Below are positions 54,276 to 63,813 of a stretch of 64,000 nucleotides of DNA, piece after piece. Every line of letters begins with the position of its first letter. Position 1 is the first letter of the stretch. The stretch is from NCBI RefSeq assembly GCF_046524175.1, contig NZ_JBEFZF010000004.1, forward strand, positions 1 through 64,000. Reading direction: 5' to 3'. Both the position numbers and the translations under genes were made by a program. This DNA comes from Spongiivirga sp046524175 (GTDB taxonomy: Bacteria; Bacteroidota; Bacteroidia; Flavobacteriales; Flavobacteriaceae). The notes under the pieces are model-generated. The model ran no database searches. It saw only the letters and a list, made by a program, of their open reading frames with translations, and was not told where the DNA came from.

Positions 54276-57200
54276 CTAAAAACTAAACTTCACTCCCAAC
54301 TGGGCTCTCCATCTAGAGTTTTGCGCATCCGTTACCCAGGGAGTAGTACCTTCTGGAATGTTGAAGGTGTATCGAGGAGTACCATTTTGAATATCGACAA
54401 AACGCAATAAGCTAAAACTTGAATTCACCACATTTGGTACAAAAACTAATCGACCCCAATCTCGATTAACAAAGTTCAACACATTTAGCATATCTAATGA
54501 AACGGTGATGCCTTTTCCGTTTTTTAGTTTTCGATTATACGACAATTTCATATCTAACTCATGATTCCAAGGAGTGCGTGCACCATTGCGCTCGGCAAAC
54601 TGACCCCTACGCTCTGAAAGATAATTGTCGTTTTCAATAAAGGCATTCAACTGTTCCCATTGTTGCTGAGCCGTTGTAATTACTACGTCATTACTGTCGG
54701 TTATATCAATTAAGTTAATCTCACTCTGGTTGCTAGGTACAAAAATCAAATCGTTTCGGGAAGAGCCATCTCTATTGGGATCACCTTGATACACGTATGA
54801 AAAAGGACTACCAGAACGGCCACCATATAAAAATGAGACCAATACATTGTTTACATCGTTAAAATTGTATGAAAATGAATGAGATGAAACTATTTTATGT
54901 CTTAAATCAAAATTAGAAAATGATAGGCTAGGATTGTTTCCAGAAACTGCCTGATTCCATTCGAAATTCGCTGCTGGACTACTGCGCACAGTACTTGAAA
55001 TGTCTTTACTTTTTCCGTAAGTATATCCTAGATAACCATCGTAGTTTTTTAGTTTTTTATTGACAGAAGCCGTGATATTATAGCGATATCCTTGGTCGGT
55101 ATTGGTTAATAAAAATACATTGGTGAAATTTGGGTTGATTTTAATGTCATCACCCGTTTGTAAAAAGTAAGGGCGATCATCGGCTCCCACAAAATTTCCT
55201 ATATCATTCCGTCGGTTAATCGATTGGAAGAAAATACCATTAACAATGTCGGTATATGTGGCTTCTAAACCAAAGTTCCAATTGTTTTTTAATGAAATGT
55301 CGATCGCCATATTCGACTTCCACTCTCTGGGAAGTTTAAAATTGGTGTCCAACAAATTGATTTCTGTTAGCCCCGGTTGTTGTACTACTAAATCATCTAA
55401 ATTTTCTGTTAGCGGTAGCGGTCCATCCGGTCTTAAATCGATATTAAAGTAATTGGTGCCGGAAATGTATTCAACATAGGCGAACCATAAATAGGGTAGT
55501 CTACCTGAAAATAATCCAGTACCTCCGCGCAGTTTATACGTCCTATTGTCATCTAAGAAATACGTAAACCCAAACCTGGGATTAACCTGTGGTGCTTTCG
55601 ATAGTTTATTGTCAAAACGACTAAATTCTGGTGTATTTTGAACTTCTTGACTTATCGGTAGATCTTCAGGAAGGGATTGCGCATCAAGTCGAACACCGAA
55701 TGAAAGCGATAGCCGATCAGAAGCACGAAAATTATCTTGAGCATACAAAGCCCCTTCAAATACTTTAAATGAGGCAGATGGTGTATTACTCACAAAATCG
55801 AAGTTATTATTATTCACATTATACACACCACGCACTCGTCTCGGATTGTCATTTAAAAAGTCTTCGACAGATCGGTATTCCCAACGGCCGTTCCATGCCG
55901 ACAAAAATCCGTAGTCGATATTATTTAATTGTGCAAATCCACCAAATTTAAAACTGTGATTGTTTTTAATGTAAGTGAATTTATTAGAGAGTTGAACGGT
56001 ACTAAAATCGGTACCATAAACCGATGCCTCGCGATAGGTGCCAGCAAAAATCCGGTCAGAAGCATTAACTGCAATTTGAATATGTGGAAAAACTCGCCCG
56101 TCAAAATCTCTACCTTCTTTTACAGTATTATACCCTATCGAAAGCACATTGGATGTGTTATTGGTTAGATTCGATTTTAGTTCTACAGCCAAACTGTTTG
56201 CCGTGCTATTATGCCGATATCCTTGATTGCCAAAGTTTAGAAAAGACGCATTTCTCTCTAAATTATCAGTAAAACTTTTTACATAATTATTTCTTATCGT
56301 TAGTTTATGCTTATCAGATATGTTGTAATCGAGCCTTGCGAAAAGTTTTGTGCTTGATGTTTCAAGTGCAGCATCACCAAAAGTACCAGGGTCATAATTG
56401 TAATTATTTATAAGATGATCAGCAATGGATTCTACCACATCTAATGAAAAATTTGAAGTAGCAGTACCGGGTGCATTTAAAACGGGAATTTTAGCCAGGG
56501 CTTGTTCAAAATTGACGAAATAAAAAAGTTCATCTTCTTTTAACGCACCGCCAATCGAAACACCAAATTGTGTGTCATAGAAATTGCTTACTTCTTGCTT
56601 AATACCGTCTGAAAAACTACCGATTAATGTCTGGTTGTTTCCAAATGCATATAATTCTCCTTGAAACTTATTAGTTCCGTTTTTTGTAACCACGTTGATG
56701 TTGGCACCACTAAAATTCCCAATACTTACATCAAAAGGAGCAATTTTAACTGACAGTTCCTTAATCGCGCCAAAACCGATTGGTTGGGATCTTGACAAAC
56801 TTCCCGGTGTTCCATTTGCTTGAGAACCTGATGCGCCACTTGCTGGCTCTTGAAAGCCAATGATGTCATTGTTTGCAATACCATCAATATTTAAATTGTT
56901 AAATCGATTACTGGCACCGGCAAATGAATTTAGGTTGGCTTCCGGGAGATTTTTAGTTAAATCCTGAATACCACGAGAAATGGTAGGTGTTTCATTTAAT
57001 TTTTTATTACCAAGTAGCACTTCGTTTCCCTGTTTAAGTCGATTGTTGGAGTTATTGGCGCTTAGTACTACTTCTTCTAAGGTGACGTTTTCTTCATTTA
57101 AAACAAAATCTTTATAGGTAACCGTTCCTAAGTTTATAGCGATACCGCCCAGTTTTTTTGAGCTAAAACCAATTGAACTTACTGCTATTTGGTAACTATT

Positions 57201-57422
57201 TGAAGGAGGTAGGTTATTTAGAATATAAAACCCTGTTTCTTGTGTAATAGTGCCGTATTTGAAATTAGTTTCAGTATCAATAACAACAATATTGACAAAT
57301 GGTATCGGGTTGTTTTTTGAATCTTTAACTGTGCCTTGAAGGGTTCCTGTGGTTTCTTGGGAAAAAGTGAATATGGGTAAAAAAATAATAACGAGGAATA
57401 TCCTCTTCAAAAAATCGAACAT
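54276..57422 (-). CDS. TonB-dependent receptor, Oar-like
   Basis: This 1,048-residue outer-membrane protein has a signal peptide ending near FTFSQ, a carboxypeptidase-regulatory-like domain at about 25-105 (TLQGTVKDSKNNPIPFVNIVV), a plug domain near 125-255, and a long barrel ending in the aromatic strand QLGVKFSF. GALKEDELFYFVNFE and the region with DPNRDGSSRNDLIFVP are typical of Oar-type receptors. No susD-like gene is adjacent, so it is not a SusCD pair. The substrate is unknown; Oar proteins in other groups relate to export or cell contact. Confidence 0.85.
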   Translation of the reverse strand: MFDFLKRIFLVIIFLPIFTFSQETTGTLQGTVKDSKNNPIPFVNIVVIDTETNFKYGTITQETGFYILNNLPPSNSYQIAVSSIGFSSKKLGGIAINLGTVTYKDFVLNEENVTLEEVVLSANNSNNRLKQGNEVLLGNKKLNETPTISRGIQDLTKNLPEANLNSFAGASNRFNNLNIDGIANNDIIGFQEPASGASGSQANGTPGSLSRSQPIGFGAIKELSVKIAPFDVSIGNFSGANINVVTKNGTNKFQGELYAFGNNQTLIGSFSDGIKQEVSNFYDTQFGVSIGGALKEDELFYFVNFEQALAKIPVLNAPGTATSNFSLDVVESIADHLINNYNYDPGTFGDAALETSSTKLFARLDYNISDKHKLTIRNNYVKSFTDNLERNASFLNFGNQGYRHNSTANSLAVELKSNLTNNTSNVLSIGYNTVKEGRDFDGRVFPHIQIAVNASDRIFAGTYREASVYGTDFSTVQLSNKFTYIKNNHSFKFGGFAQLNNIDYGFLSAWNGRWEYRSVEDFLNDNPRRVRGVYNVNNNNFDFVSNTPSASFKVFEGALYAQDNFRASDRLSLSFGVRLDAQSLPEDLPISQEVQNTPEFSRFDNKLSKAPQVNPRFGFTYFLDDNRTYKLRGGTGLFSGRLPYLWFAYVEYISGTNYFNIDLRPDGPLPLTENLDDLVVQQPGLTEINLLDTNFKLPREWKSNMAIDISLKNNWNFGLEATYTDIVNGIFFQSINRRNDIGNFVGADDRPYFLQTGDDIKINPNFTNVFLLTNTDQGYRYNITASVNKKLKNYDGYLGYTYGKSKDISSTVRSSPAANFEWNQAVSGNNPSLSFSNFDLRHKIVSSHSFSYNFNDVNNVLVSFLYGGRSGSPFSYVYQGDPNRDGSSRNDLIFVPSNQSEINLIDITDSNDVVITTAQQQWEQLNAFIENDNYLSERRGQFAERNGARTPWNHELDMKLSYNRKLKNGKGITVSLDMLNVLNFVNRDWGRLVFVPNVVNSSFSLLRFVDIQNGTPRYTFNIPEGTTPWVTDAQNSRWRAQLGVKFSF

Positions 57423-57513
57423 TAAGTAGTGTTATGTATAAAGAAAATGGGTGTATATGTCTTGATAAATATAGCAACCTTACATAAAAAGCATCATTTA
57501 ACATGGTTTTTTG

Positions 57514-58134
57514 TTAAATAACATGTTTCCAAATAAATAAAAAGTGACTAATCGCACCACCGAGCACGAAAAAATGCCAAATAACATGATTGTATGGTAT
57601 TTTTTTAATGGCATAGAAGACAATGCCTATAGTATAGAAGGCTCCGCCCAGCATCAACCAAAAAATACCATCTGAAGAATGGATGGAGGTCATGGCTTCC
57701 CAATCCCAGACAATCAACCACCCCATAACCGCATATAATATTAGGGAGATCGCTTCAAACTTTCCGGTAAAAAATAGTTTTAGTAAGGTACCGACTGCGG
57801 TTATTCCCCAAACTACGTAAAAAAGTGGCCAACCTTTACTTTCAATTAGACTTATAAGGCAAACCGGAGTATAAGTGCCGGCTATAAGAAAATAGATGCT
57901 TATGTGATCTAACTTTCTTAAGTTCGATTTACTTCTAACATTTTCAATGCTATGATATAGTGTAGATGCTGAAAAAAGTAATACAACAGAAAAGCAATAC
58001 GTAATGATCGAAATAGTGCTGTAGCTGGTTTTACTATTGTTATCGGTTAATAATATGAATAAGCCAATTACTCCTAGTATAGCGCCCAAAAGGTGCGAGC
58101 CGGCATTCCAACGTTCTTCGGTTTTTGAATACAT
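57514..58134 (-). CDS. Hemolysin III / PAQR family membrane protein
   Basis: From the ATG at 58134 the protein has 206 residues and seven hydrophobic segments. ERWNAGSHLLGAILG, SASTLYHS, KLDHISIYFLIAGTYTP and the final HFFVLGGAISHF are the conserved segments of the YqfA/HlyIII (PAQR) family, whose histidines and serine form a metal site and which may hydrolyse lipids. A TTG 20 codons upstream would give a longer protein, but a perfect TATCTTTG element lies inside that extension, only 5 bases before the ATG, which favours the short, possibly leaderless, form. Confidence 0.85.
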   Translation of the reverse strand: MYSKTEERWNAGSHLLGAILGVIGLFILLTDNNSKTSYSTISIITYCFSVVLLFSASTLYHSIENVRSKSNLRKLDHISIYFLIAGTYTPVCLISLIESKGWPLFYVVWGITAVGTLLKLFFTGKFEAISLILYAVMGWLIVWDWEAMTSIHSSDGIFWLMLGGAFYTIGIVFYAIKKIPYNHVIWHFFVLGGAISHFLFIWKHVI

Positions 58135-58139
58135 TGGGT

Positions 58140-58147
58140 CAAAGATA
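58140..58147 (-). promoter_or_regulatory. -7 element directly before the hemolysin III gene
   Basis: The minus strand reads TATCTTTG, an exact TAnnTTTG match, five bases before the ATG. A TTG lies 23 bases further upstream. Transcription would start at or very near the start codon. Confidence 0.5.
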
Positions 58148-58231
58148 AATGAAAAAGGAGCGCTACGCTGCAAGAATCTAGAGCCAAAAAACAAGACCGT
58201 GAAAGGTTAGATAATCTATGAAATATTGAGT

Positions 58232-58774
58232 TTATATCGACTCGTCGTAGGCTTCCTTTAGCCATTTGATCAATTCTTGATCGATATCATTTAGGTTCGT
58301 TAATTGAACACGATGTGTGCACATGGTGCCAAATGGTCCTGAGTTGCCTAATCGATCTGTAGTTGGTTTGTTTTTGAACTTCAACCCCAGATCAATTCTT
58401 GTTTTTGTGGCAGGCTTTATTAATGCAAATTGCCGTTTTCGAATAATACTAACGCTAGTTTTTTTGGGCGTAATGGTCACGTCATCCCCAAAATTGCTTA
58501 CTACAGAAATAAGCTTATCATGCATGGGTTTTAGCGTTTCTTTTCCTCTGTATTGATTGAAGACAAGATCGTCTGTGCTATCATTATCTTCTTTTGATAG
58601 ACTGACAATGGTATTGGCAAATCCATGAGTTACACCATGCTCTTCTTTTAAAAACTTAACAGCTTGACCATGTTTTTCAAATGATTTTGTTTTTAAGATT
58701 GTTTTCCACTCTTCTAACGACTTACCGGTTTTTTCCGGCATATTATTAATCATAGTTTGTAGTGCCTTTTCCAT
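58232..58774 (-). CDS. DUF4287/DUF5655 protein
   Basis: This 180-residue protein of unknown function has an N-terminal DUF4287-like helical part (about 1-70, with KTGKSLEEWKTIL and HGVTHGFANTIV) and a C-terminal DUF5655-like part (about 80-178, with TPKKTSVSIIRKRQFALIKPATKTRIDLGLKF). The second part looks like a small alpha/beta binding domain. It starts 3 bases after an SRPBCC protein gene, so the two are probably co-translated, under an AraC regulator gene upstream. Confidence 0.8.
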   Translation of the reverse strand: MEKALQTMINNMPEKTGKSLEEWKTILKTKSFEKHGQAVKFLKEEHGVTHGFANTIVSLSKEDNDSTDDLVFNQYRGKETLKPMHDKLISVVSNFGDDVTITPKKTSVSIIRKRQFALIKPATKTRIDLGLKFKNKPTTDRLGNSGPFGTMCTHRVQLTNLNDIDQELIKWLKEAYDESI

Positions 58775-58777
58775 ACA

Positions 58778-59359
58778 TTAAAATTTTACTTTTTCACCTG
58801 TTTCTAAATACTTAATCAGGTTGAGATACCCTGCCTCATTCCCCTTTATAAAGAAGTGAAGTAATTCTTTATACTTTCTAGTGTTTTTATATCCTATCCC
58901 GTAAGAAGTAACTTCCGTGTTCGATGCATTAATTTCATCAAAATAAATAATGTTGTAGAAATCTTGAGCATCTTTTTTCATAAACTCTGGAAAGTGCGGA
59001 GATAGTTCCGCTTGAAGTGTGATTACTTTTTTAGGAACAAAATTGATGATGTTATTGACGATTGTACTGCTATCTCCGATTGTTGCATTTTTATCGTAAC
59101 TAGATCGAATGCTTCCACCTATCTTAAAATCAACTTCAGCTAAAGGAACAAAAACAGATTCCCAGCCTTTTTTGGTTGTAAACACATTCCAAACGTCTTC
59201 TAATGGTGCCTTTATGTAAAATTTTTGAATTAGGACAATGTTACCTGTATGTGTTGAATCAATCGTTGATTCTACTCGATTTTTGTTTATAAGATTTGTT
59301 TGAGAAAATGTCAAACAAGAAAATAAAAAGGTGCACCCTAGAAGAAAACAACGTTTCAT
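58778..59359 (-). CDS. Exported SRPBCC-domain protein
   Basis: This 193-residue protein has a signal peptide ending near LTFSQ. The rest is an SRPBCC (START-like, AHSA1-type) fold: FYIKAPLEDVWNVFTTKKGWESVF is the typical first strand-helix-strand, and a late helix includes KELLHFFIKGNEAGYLNLIKYLETG. Such domains bind hydrophobic ligands; no ligand can be named. It follows the AraC regulator by 54 bases and precedes the DUF4287 gene by 3. Confidence 0.8.
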   Translation of the reverse strand: MKRCFLLGCTFLFSCLTFSQTNLINKNRVESTIDSTHTGNIVLIQKFYIKAPLEDVWNVFTTKKGWESVFVPLAEVDFKIGGSIRSSYDKNATIGDSSTIVNNIINFVPKKVITLQAELSPHFPEFMKKDAQDFYNIIYFDEINASNTEVTSYGIGYKNTRKYKELLHFFIKGNEAGYLNLIKYLETGEKVKF

Positions 59360-59413
59360 ATTTTTAATTTGAACTAAAATACAATATCAAATACACTCCG
59401 GTATTGTAAAAAA

Positions 59414-60244
59414 TTAACCTTTGCTATCAAGTGGGAAAAAGTTAGGTTGATTTTTATGATGATCAAATGCAATGAATTCTTCTGGATTGAAGCCTGAGAA
59501 TTCTTTAAACTCTTTTATAAAATGAGCTTGATCGGCATAGCCCGTATCATGCGCTACTTTAGCCCATTCTGGTTTTTCTTTGTTTTGAATTTGCCCTAAC
59601 AGATTATTAAAACGCATTATTCTGTGAAAAACCTTAGGAGTAAGTCCAACATATTTTTTGAATTGTTGTATTAAATGTTTTTGAGTTTTTGAGTATTGCC
59701 TGATAATTCCACTGTGATTGGCAACTGGATTTTTGGTGAAACTATCAATAATTGTAATAAGCTCTTCTTTCGGTGTTCTGGTTTGATCATACTCAGATTT
59801 CAACCAACTTTGTACTTTAGAAAATTTGGTTTTGAAATCTTCGATTACCATTAATTCGTTTCTTAGAATAACTATTTCCTCGCCAAAAATTGAACTGGCA
59901 TCCACCACACTGTTATTAAGTTCATTGACAGAAATTTTTAAAAACGGATGTGCTCCATAAGGTTTAAACTGGATTACCAGCATTTCTGAGTTTTCATGTG
60001 CTGATATAGATAGATAATTCTTATGCATTCCAGATATCCATACGTTATTAAAAATTCCGTTTGGTTCTAAATTGTCATTGTCAAAAGTGTTTCGTTCGAT
60101 ACCATCTAATTCAAAAATAATAAATAGATGCCCTGTTGGCACCACACGTTCGATAGAATGATCGGGCATAAAACCCTTGTAATAAAATATAGACTCGATG
60201 TAAGTGCTAAAAGGTTGGGAAAGTGGACAAATTTCGAATTGCAT
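59414..60244 (-). CDS. AraC family transcriptional regulator
   Basis: From the ATG at 60244 the product has 276 residues. The N-terminal ~150 form a cupin-like sensing domain (DUF6597 type, with VVPTGHLFIIFEL and VIQFKPYGAHPFL); the C-terminal ~100 hold the two helix-turn-helix units, with RQYSKTQKHLIQQFKKYVGLTPKVFHRIMRF and ADQAHFIKEFKEFSGFNPEEF. A TTG ten codons upstream falls inside the pruA terminator hairpin, so the ATG is the better start. It likely controls the SRPBCC and DUF4287 genes downstream. The inducer is unknown. Confidence 0.88.
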   Translation of the reverse strand: MQFEICPLSQPFSTYIESIFYYKGFMPDHSIERVVPTGHLFIIFELDGIERNTFDNDNLEPNGIFNNVWISGMHKNYLSISAHENSEMLVIQFKPYGAHPFLKISVNELNNSVVDASSIFGEEIVILRNELMVIEDFKTKFSKVQSWLKSEYDQTRTPKEELITIIDSFTKNPVANHSGIIRQYSKTQKHLIQQFKKYVGLTPKVFHRIMRFNNLLGQIQNKEKPEWAKVAHDTGYADQAHFIKEFKEFSGFNPEEFIAFDHHKNQPNFFPLDSKG

Positions 60245-60251
60245 TACATCA

Positions 60252-60297
60252 ATAAAAAAGGGTTGAGCTTTCAATGTACTAAGAAAGACTCAACCCT
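60252..60297 (-). terminator. Terminator after pruA
   Basis: On the minus strand a 9+5-bp stem with a single bulge (60297-60289 with 60267-60259, and 60287-60283 with 60272-60268) runs into a T tract made by the A run 60254-60259. It ends eight bases before the AraC start codon. Confidence 0.8.
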
Positions 60298-60319
60298 AAA
60301 AATTATTTTGTAATACTAA

Positions 60320-61945
60320 CTACCCTAAAAACGGATAACGATAATCTGTTGGTGTAACAAAGGTTTCTTTAATTAACCTTGGAGAAACCCAACGGAGCAA
60401 GTTTTGTGCTGATCCTGCTTTGTCGTTAGTTCCTGAAGCGCGTGCACCACCAAATGGTTGTTGACCAACTACTGCTCCTGTTGGTTTATCATTTATATAA
60501 AAGTTCCCAGCCGCGTTTTGCAATGCAGTGGTTGCTTCTTCAATGGCGTAACGATCGGTTGCTAAAACAGCACCTGTTAATGCGTAATCCGATGTCTCAT
60601 CAACTAATTGTAATGTCTCCATCCATTTATTGTCATCGTAAACATAGACAGTAACTACAGGTCCAAATAACTCTGTTTCCATTGTAGTGTATTTTGGATC
60701 TTTAGCCACAATTACAGTTGGCTCAATAAAGTACCCTTTGCTCTTGTCATAACCACCACCTGCAAAAACTTCTGAGTCACTATCAGCTTTTGCTTGATCA
60801 ATATATTTCGCAAGCTTATCAAATGAGCCCTCATGAATAACCGCTGTCATGAAGTTACTCATGTCCTCCGGGCTCCCCATTTTAATACTATCAATATCCG
60901 CTTTTACGAAATTTAATATTTCGTCAGCAGTCGATTTTGGTAAGTACACCCGAGAAGCAGCGCTACACTTTTGTCCTTGAAATTCAAATGCACCTCTAGT
61001 AATTGCGGTAGCAACTTGTTTGGTATTGGCTGATGGATGCGCTACAATAAAGTCTTTACCGCCAGTTTCCCCTACAATTCGTGGATAGGTTTTATAATTA
61101 TGGATATTCTCACCAATCTTTTTCCAAAGTTCTTTAAAAACATAAGTCGATCCGGTAAAATGTAATCCTGCAAAATCAGGGCTGTTTAACACAGTTTCCG
61201 TTATCATAACAGGATCACCATAAACAACATTAATAACCCCGTCTGGAACGCCCGCTTCTTTAAAAACATCAACAATCACCTGAGCGGAGAATACCTGGCT
61301 GTCACTTGGTTTCCAAACTACTACATTACCCATCATTGCCATGCAACTGGTCAAATTTCCTGCAATTGCAGTAAAGTTAAATGGTGTAACGGCATAGGTG
61401 AATCCTTCTAACGGTCTATATTCAACGCGGTTCCATAAACCTTCGTTACTATCTGGTTGCTCAGCGTAAATCTGAGACATGTATTCAACATTGAATCTTA
61501 AAAAGTCGATTAACTCACATGCTGCATCAATTTCCGCTTGATGGATGGTTTTTGACTGAGCGATCATAGTAGCTGCATTGATCTTTGCGCGGTAAGGACC
61601 CGCAATCAAATCAGCTGCTTTTAAAAAAATAGCCGCACGTTGTTCCCATTTCATTTGAGACCACTTTTTTCGAGCTTCTAAAGCGGTACTAATGGCCTTT
61701 TCTACATGACTTTTATCAGCTAAATGATAGGTGCCTACTACATGTTGATGATCATGTGGCGGGGTCATATTTCGGGTATTACCGGTGCGAATTTCTTCAC
61801 CATTAATGTACATTGGTATATCAACATTACCGTTAAAATATGATTGATATTGTGCTGCCACAGCATCTCGTTCTGGTGTCCCCGGTGCGTAAGATTTTAC
61901 GGGCTCATTAATTGCGGTTGGTACTTGAAAAAAGCCTTTTGACAT
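60320..61945 (-). CDS. pruA: 1-pyrroline-5-carboxylate dehydrogenase
   Basis: From the ATG at 61945 the protein has 541 residues, the length of the single-domain enzyme. VTPFNFTAIAGN and WKPSD are the substrate/cofactor segments, GETGGKD contains the general-base glutamate, and GQKCSAASR the catalytic cysteine. It oxidises glutamate semialdehyde to glutamate, the second step of proline breakdown. The longer reading frame starting at 62062 adds a hydrophobic, non-family leader across the promoter. No proline dehydrogenase gene is in the window. Confidence 0.94.
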   Translation of the reverse strand: MSKGFFQVPTAINEPVKSYAPGTPERDAVAAQYQSYFNGNVDIPMYINGEEIRTGNTRNMTPPHDHQHVVGTYHLADKSHVEKAISTALEARKKWSQMKWEQRAAIFLKAADLIAGPYRAKINAATMIAQSKTIHQAEIDAACELIDFLRFNVEYMSQIYAEQPDSNEGLWNRVEYRPLEGFTYAVTPFNFTAIAGNLTSCMAMMGNVVVWKPSDSQVFSAQVIVDVFKEAGVPDGVINVVYGDPVMITETVLNSPDFAGLHFTGSTYVFKELWKKIGENIHNYKTYPRIVGETGGKDFIVAHPSANTKQVATAITRGAFEFQGQKCSAASRVYLPKSTADEILNFVKADIDSIKMGSPEDMSNFMTAVIHEGSFDKLAKYIDQAKADSDSEVFAGGGYDKSKGYFIEPTVIVAKDPKYTTMETELFGPVVTVYVYDDNKWMETLQLVDETSDYALTGAVLATDRYAIEEATTALQNAAGNFYINDKPTGAVVGQQPFGGARASGTNDKAGSAQNLLRWVSPRLIKETFVTPTDYRYPFLG

Positions 61946-61975
61946 GGATTTTTTAGTTTTTGTGTTTAAGAGCAG

Positions 61976-61983
61976 CAAAAGTA
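61976..61983 (-). promoter_or_regulatory. -7 element of pruA
   Basis: The minus strand reads TACTTTTG (TAnnTTTG), 30 bases before the pruA ATG. It lies inside the longer reading frame, supporting the shorter start. Confidence 0.6.
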
Positions 61984-62068
61984 CCAAAAAAGCAACATTT
62001 AAATAACTGCGCAGAAGGCGTTTCTCATATTTTTTGTAAGTTGCCAACAGATTTCTGACCAAACCTAC

Positions 62069-62803
62069 ATGTGTACAGTTACTTTTTTATATAAGGGTGA
62101 TGATCAATTCATTCTTACTTCTAATAGAGACGAAGCCCCGGCACGTAAAACAGTGCCGCCAACCATATATAATGATCTTGGCATTAAAATGATCTATCCT
62201 AAAGATGTGGTTGCTGGTGGAACGTGGATAGGCGCTAGCGAACAAAAGAGGATTGTTTGTTTGCTTAACGGCGGTTTCGAATTACATAAAAGAAAATTAC
62301 CATATCGTAAGAGTAGAGGACTTGTTGTAAAAGAGTTTCTTGCGGCTTCTGACATTAATTTGTTTTGCAATACCTATAACTTTGATAATCTAGAGCCTTT
62401 TACCATGATTTTAGTTGATTGGAATGAAGGGCTACAGTTAATTGAAATTGTTTGGGATGGTGAAGAAAAACACCAGCGAGAACTTCCTTTAACATCACAC
62501 ATTTGGTCTTCTTCAACCTTGTATACCGATGAAATGAAAGTAAAACGAAAAGACTGGTTTGAGGATTTTAAAATGCAAGCTGATTTTAGTGAAGAAGCCA
62601 TTTTGAATTTTCATAGAACAGCCGGCGATGGTGACATTACAACTGATGTGATGATGAATCGTGTTTTTGTAAGAACTGTTAGTATTACGCAAATAAAAAA
62701 GAATAGTCGAGATATCGATGTTCAATATATTAATGTGTTGAACGAAGAAGTTTTAAGTACCAACCTGCAATTAAATAGTTCGTGGAGTATAACGGAAAGA
62801 TAA
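62069..62803 (+). CDS. NRDE (TANGO2-like) family protein
   Basis: This 244-residue protein begins MCTVTF and has NRDE at 19-22, the family signature. Proteins of this group start with Met-Cys and resemble N-terminal-nucleophile hydrolases, with Cys2 and the arginine of NRDE (R20) in place of the catalytic pair; their bacterial function is not settled. KGLVV-like and GGTWIGASEQKRIVCLLNGG segments are present. It is divergent from pruA and overlaps the next gene by 22 bases, implying translational coupling. Confidence 0.88.
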   Translation: MCTVTFLYKGDDQFILTSNRDEAPARKTVPPTIYNDLGIKMIYPKDVVAGGTWIGASEQKRIVCLLNGGFELHKRKLPYRKSRGLVVKEFLAASDINLFCNTYNFDNLEPFTMILVDWNEGLQLIEIVWDGEEKHQRELPLTSHIWSSSTLYTDEMKVKRKDWFEDFKMQADFSEEAILNFHRTAGDGDITTDVMMNRVFVRTVSITQIKKNSRDIDVQYINVLNEEVLSTNLQLNSSWSITER

Positions 62804-63813
62804 TATCAATAGCGTATCCTGATACTTTTGTCACGATGTCTACCGAAGCAATTTGTAAAGTTTTACCTTGGGTGGGAATCGGCACAAAAGAATATTTAAA
62901 GGCAGGCCATGCGGCCCTTGTTTTGATATCCAATGATACAGAAATGGCCTATTACTATGATTTTGGTAGATATATTACTCCACAAGGGAAAGGGAGAGTT
63001 CGAGGCGCATTGACTGATAGCGAACTTGAAATTCCTTTTAGGGCAACCTTTGACAAAGATGGTACCTTGATCAATCTGGATGATTTTTTATTGTGGTTAG
63101 ATGCAAATCCTCATAAAACTCATGGCGAGGGTCGATTAGTAGCTTCGGTTTGTGAAGATATTAATTTTGAAGCGGCACAGCATTATATTATGAACTTGCA
63201 GCGTAAAGGGAGTATACCTTACGGTGCATTCGACAAGAGAGGAAGCAATTGCTCTCGTTTTGTAACGGATACCATTTTATTTGCTACCCGTAACCGTCGT
63301 ATAAAACTAGGCTTAGGCTTCAACAAACTTTTTACACCTAGTCCTTTAGGAAATGTTCAAAAGGCAGCGACTATTGGTAAAATGTTTTCTGTTGAAAATG
63401 GAAATATTTCGGTTTATGATCGATCGGTGTTTGTTGAGAATCTTACCAATTACTTTCATAAAAAGCCTGGAGAAATCACTTTTGATGAAGAAGAAAAGTA
63501 CCCGCTTCCTGCCAATGCGCAATATCTCTCTGGTACGGGTTGTGGTGCGTATTTTGTTCTTGAAAAGGTGCAGAAACGGTATGAATATCGTATTCAAAAA
63601 TACGATGATCATGGACGCTTAGATCATGATGGTATTTTTGAAGTAAACGATGCTGATTTCAATATAAACCAGTTTTATCAATTTATGTATGACAGCAATT
63701 GTCAATATTGTCACATAAAACAAAACGGTTATATATTTCAGTTCGATTTTTTAAGAAAAACTATAAAAAAGGAAAAAACACCTAGTTTACGGCAAAAGGG
63801 GCGCTTAACTTAA
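62782..63813 (+). CDS. Putative permuted papain-like protein (DUF6695-like)
   Basis: This 343-residue protein starts with a GTG inside the end of the NRDE gene; the N-terminal IISIAYPDTFVT strand supports that start over an ATG at residue 19. H43 in GHAALVLI, D60 in YYYDFG and C157 in NCSRF occur in the order and spacing seen in permuted papain-like (NlpC/P60, LRAT) hydrolases, where histidine precedes cysteine. I infer a cysteine hydrolase or an inactive relative. The C-terminal ~100 residues form a separate domain rich in aromatic residues. The last 32 bases overlap apaG on the other strand. Confidence 0.7.
   Translation: MEYNGKIISIAYPDTFVTMSTEAICKVLPWVGIGTKEYLKAGHAALVLISNDTEMAYYYDFGRYITPQGKGRVRGALTDSELEIPFRATFDKDGTLINLDDFLLWLDANPHKTHGEGRLVASVCEDINFEAAQHYIMNLQRKGSIPYGAFDKRGSNCSRFVTDTILFATRNRRIKLGLGFNKLFTPSPLGNVQKAATIGKMFSVENGNISVYDRSVFVENLTNYFHKKPGEITFDEEEKYPLPANAQYLSGTGCGAYFVLEKVQKRYEYRIQKYDDHGRLDHDGIFEVNDADFNINQFYQFMYDSNCQYCHIKQNGYIFQFDFLRKTIKKEKTPSLRQKGRLT

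Noticed and set aside
61946..62062. Longer pruA reading frame with a hydrophobic leader
   Set aside because: The extension covers the promoter element and is absent from the family.
62836..63813. ATG start for the papain-like protein at 62836
   Set aside because: It would remove the first predicted strand; the GTG at 62782 gives the translational overlap with the NRDE gene. The choice is not certain.
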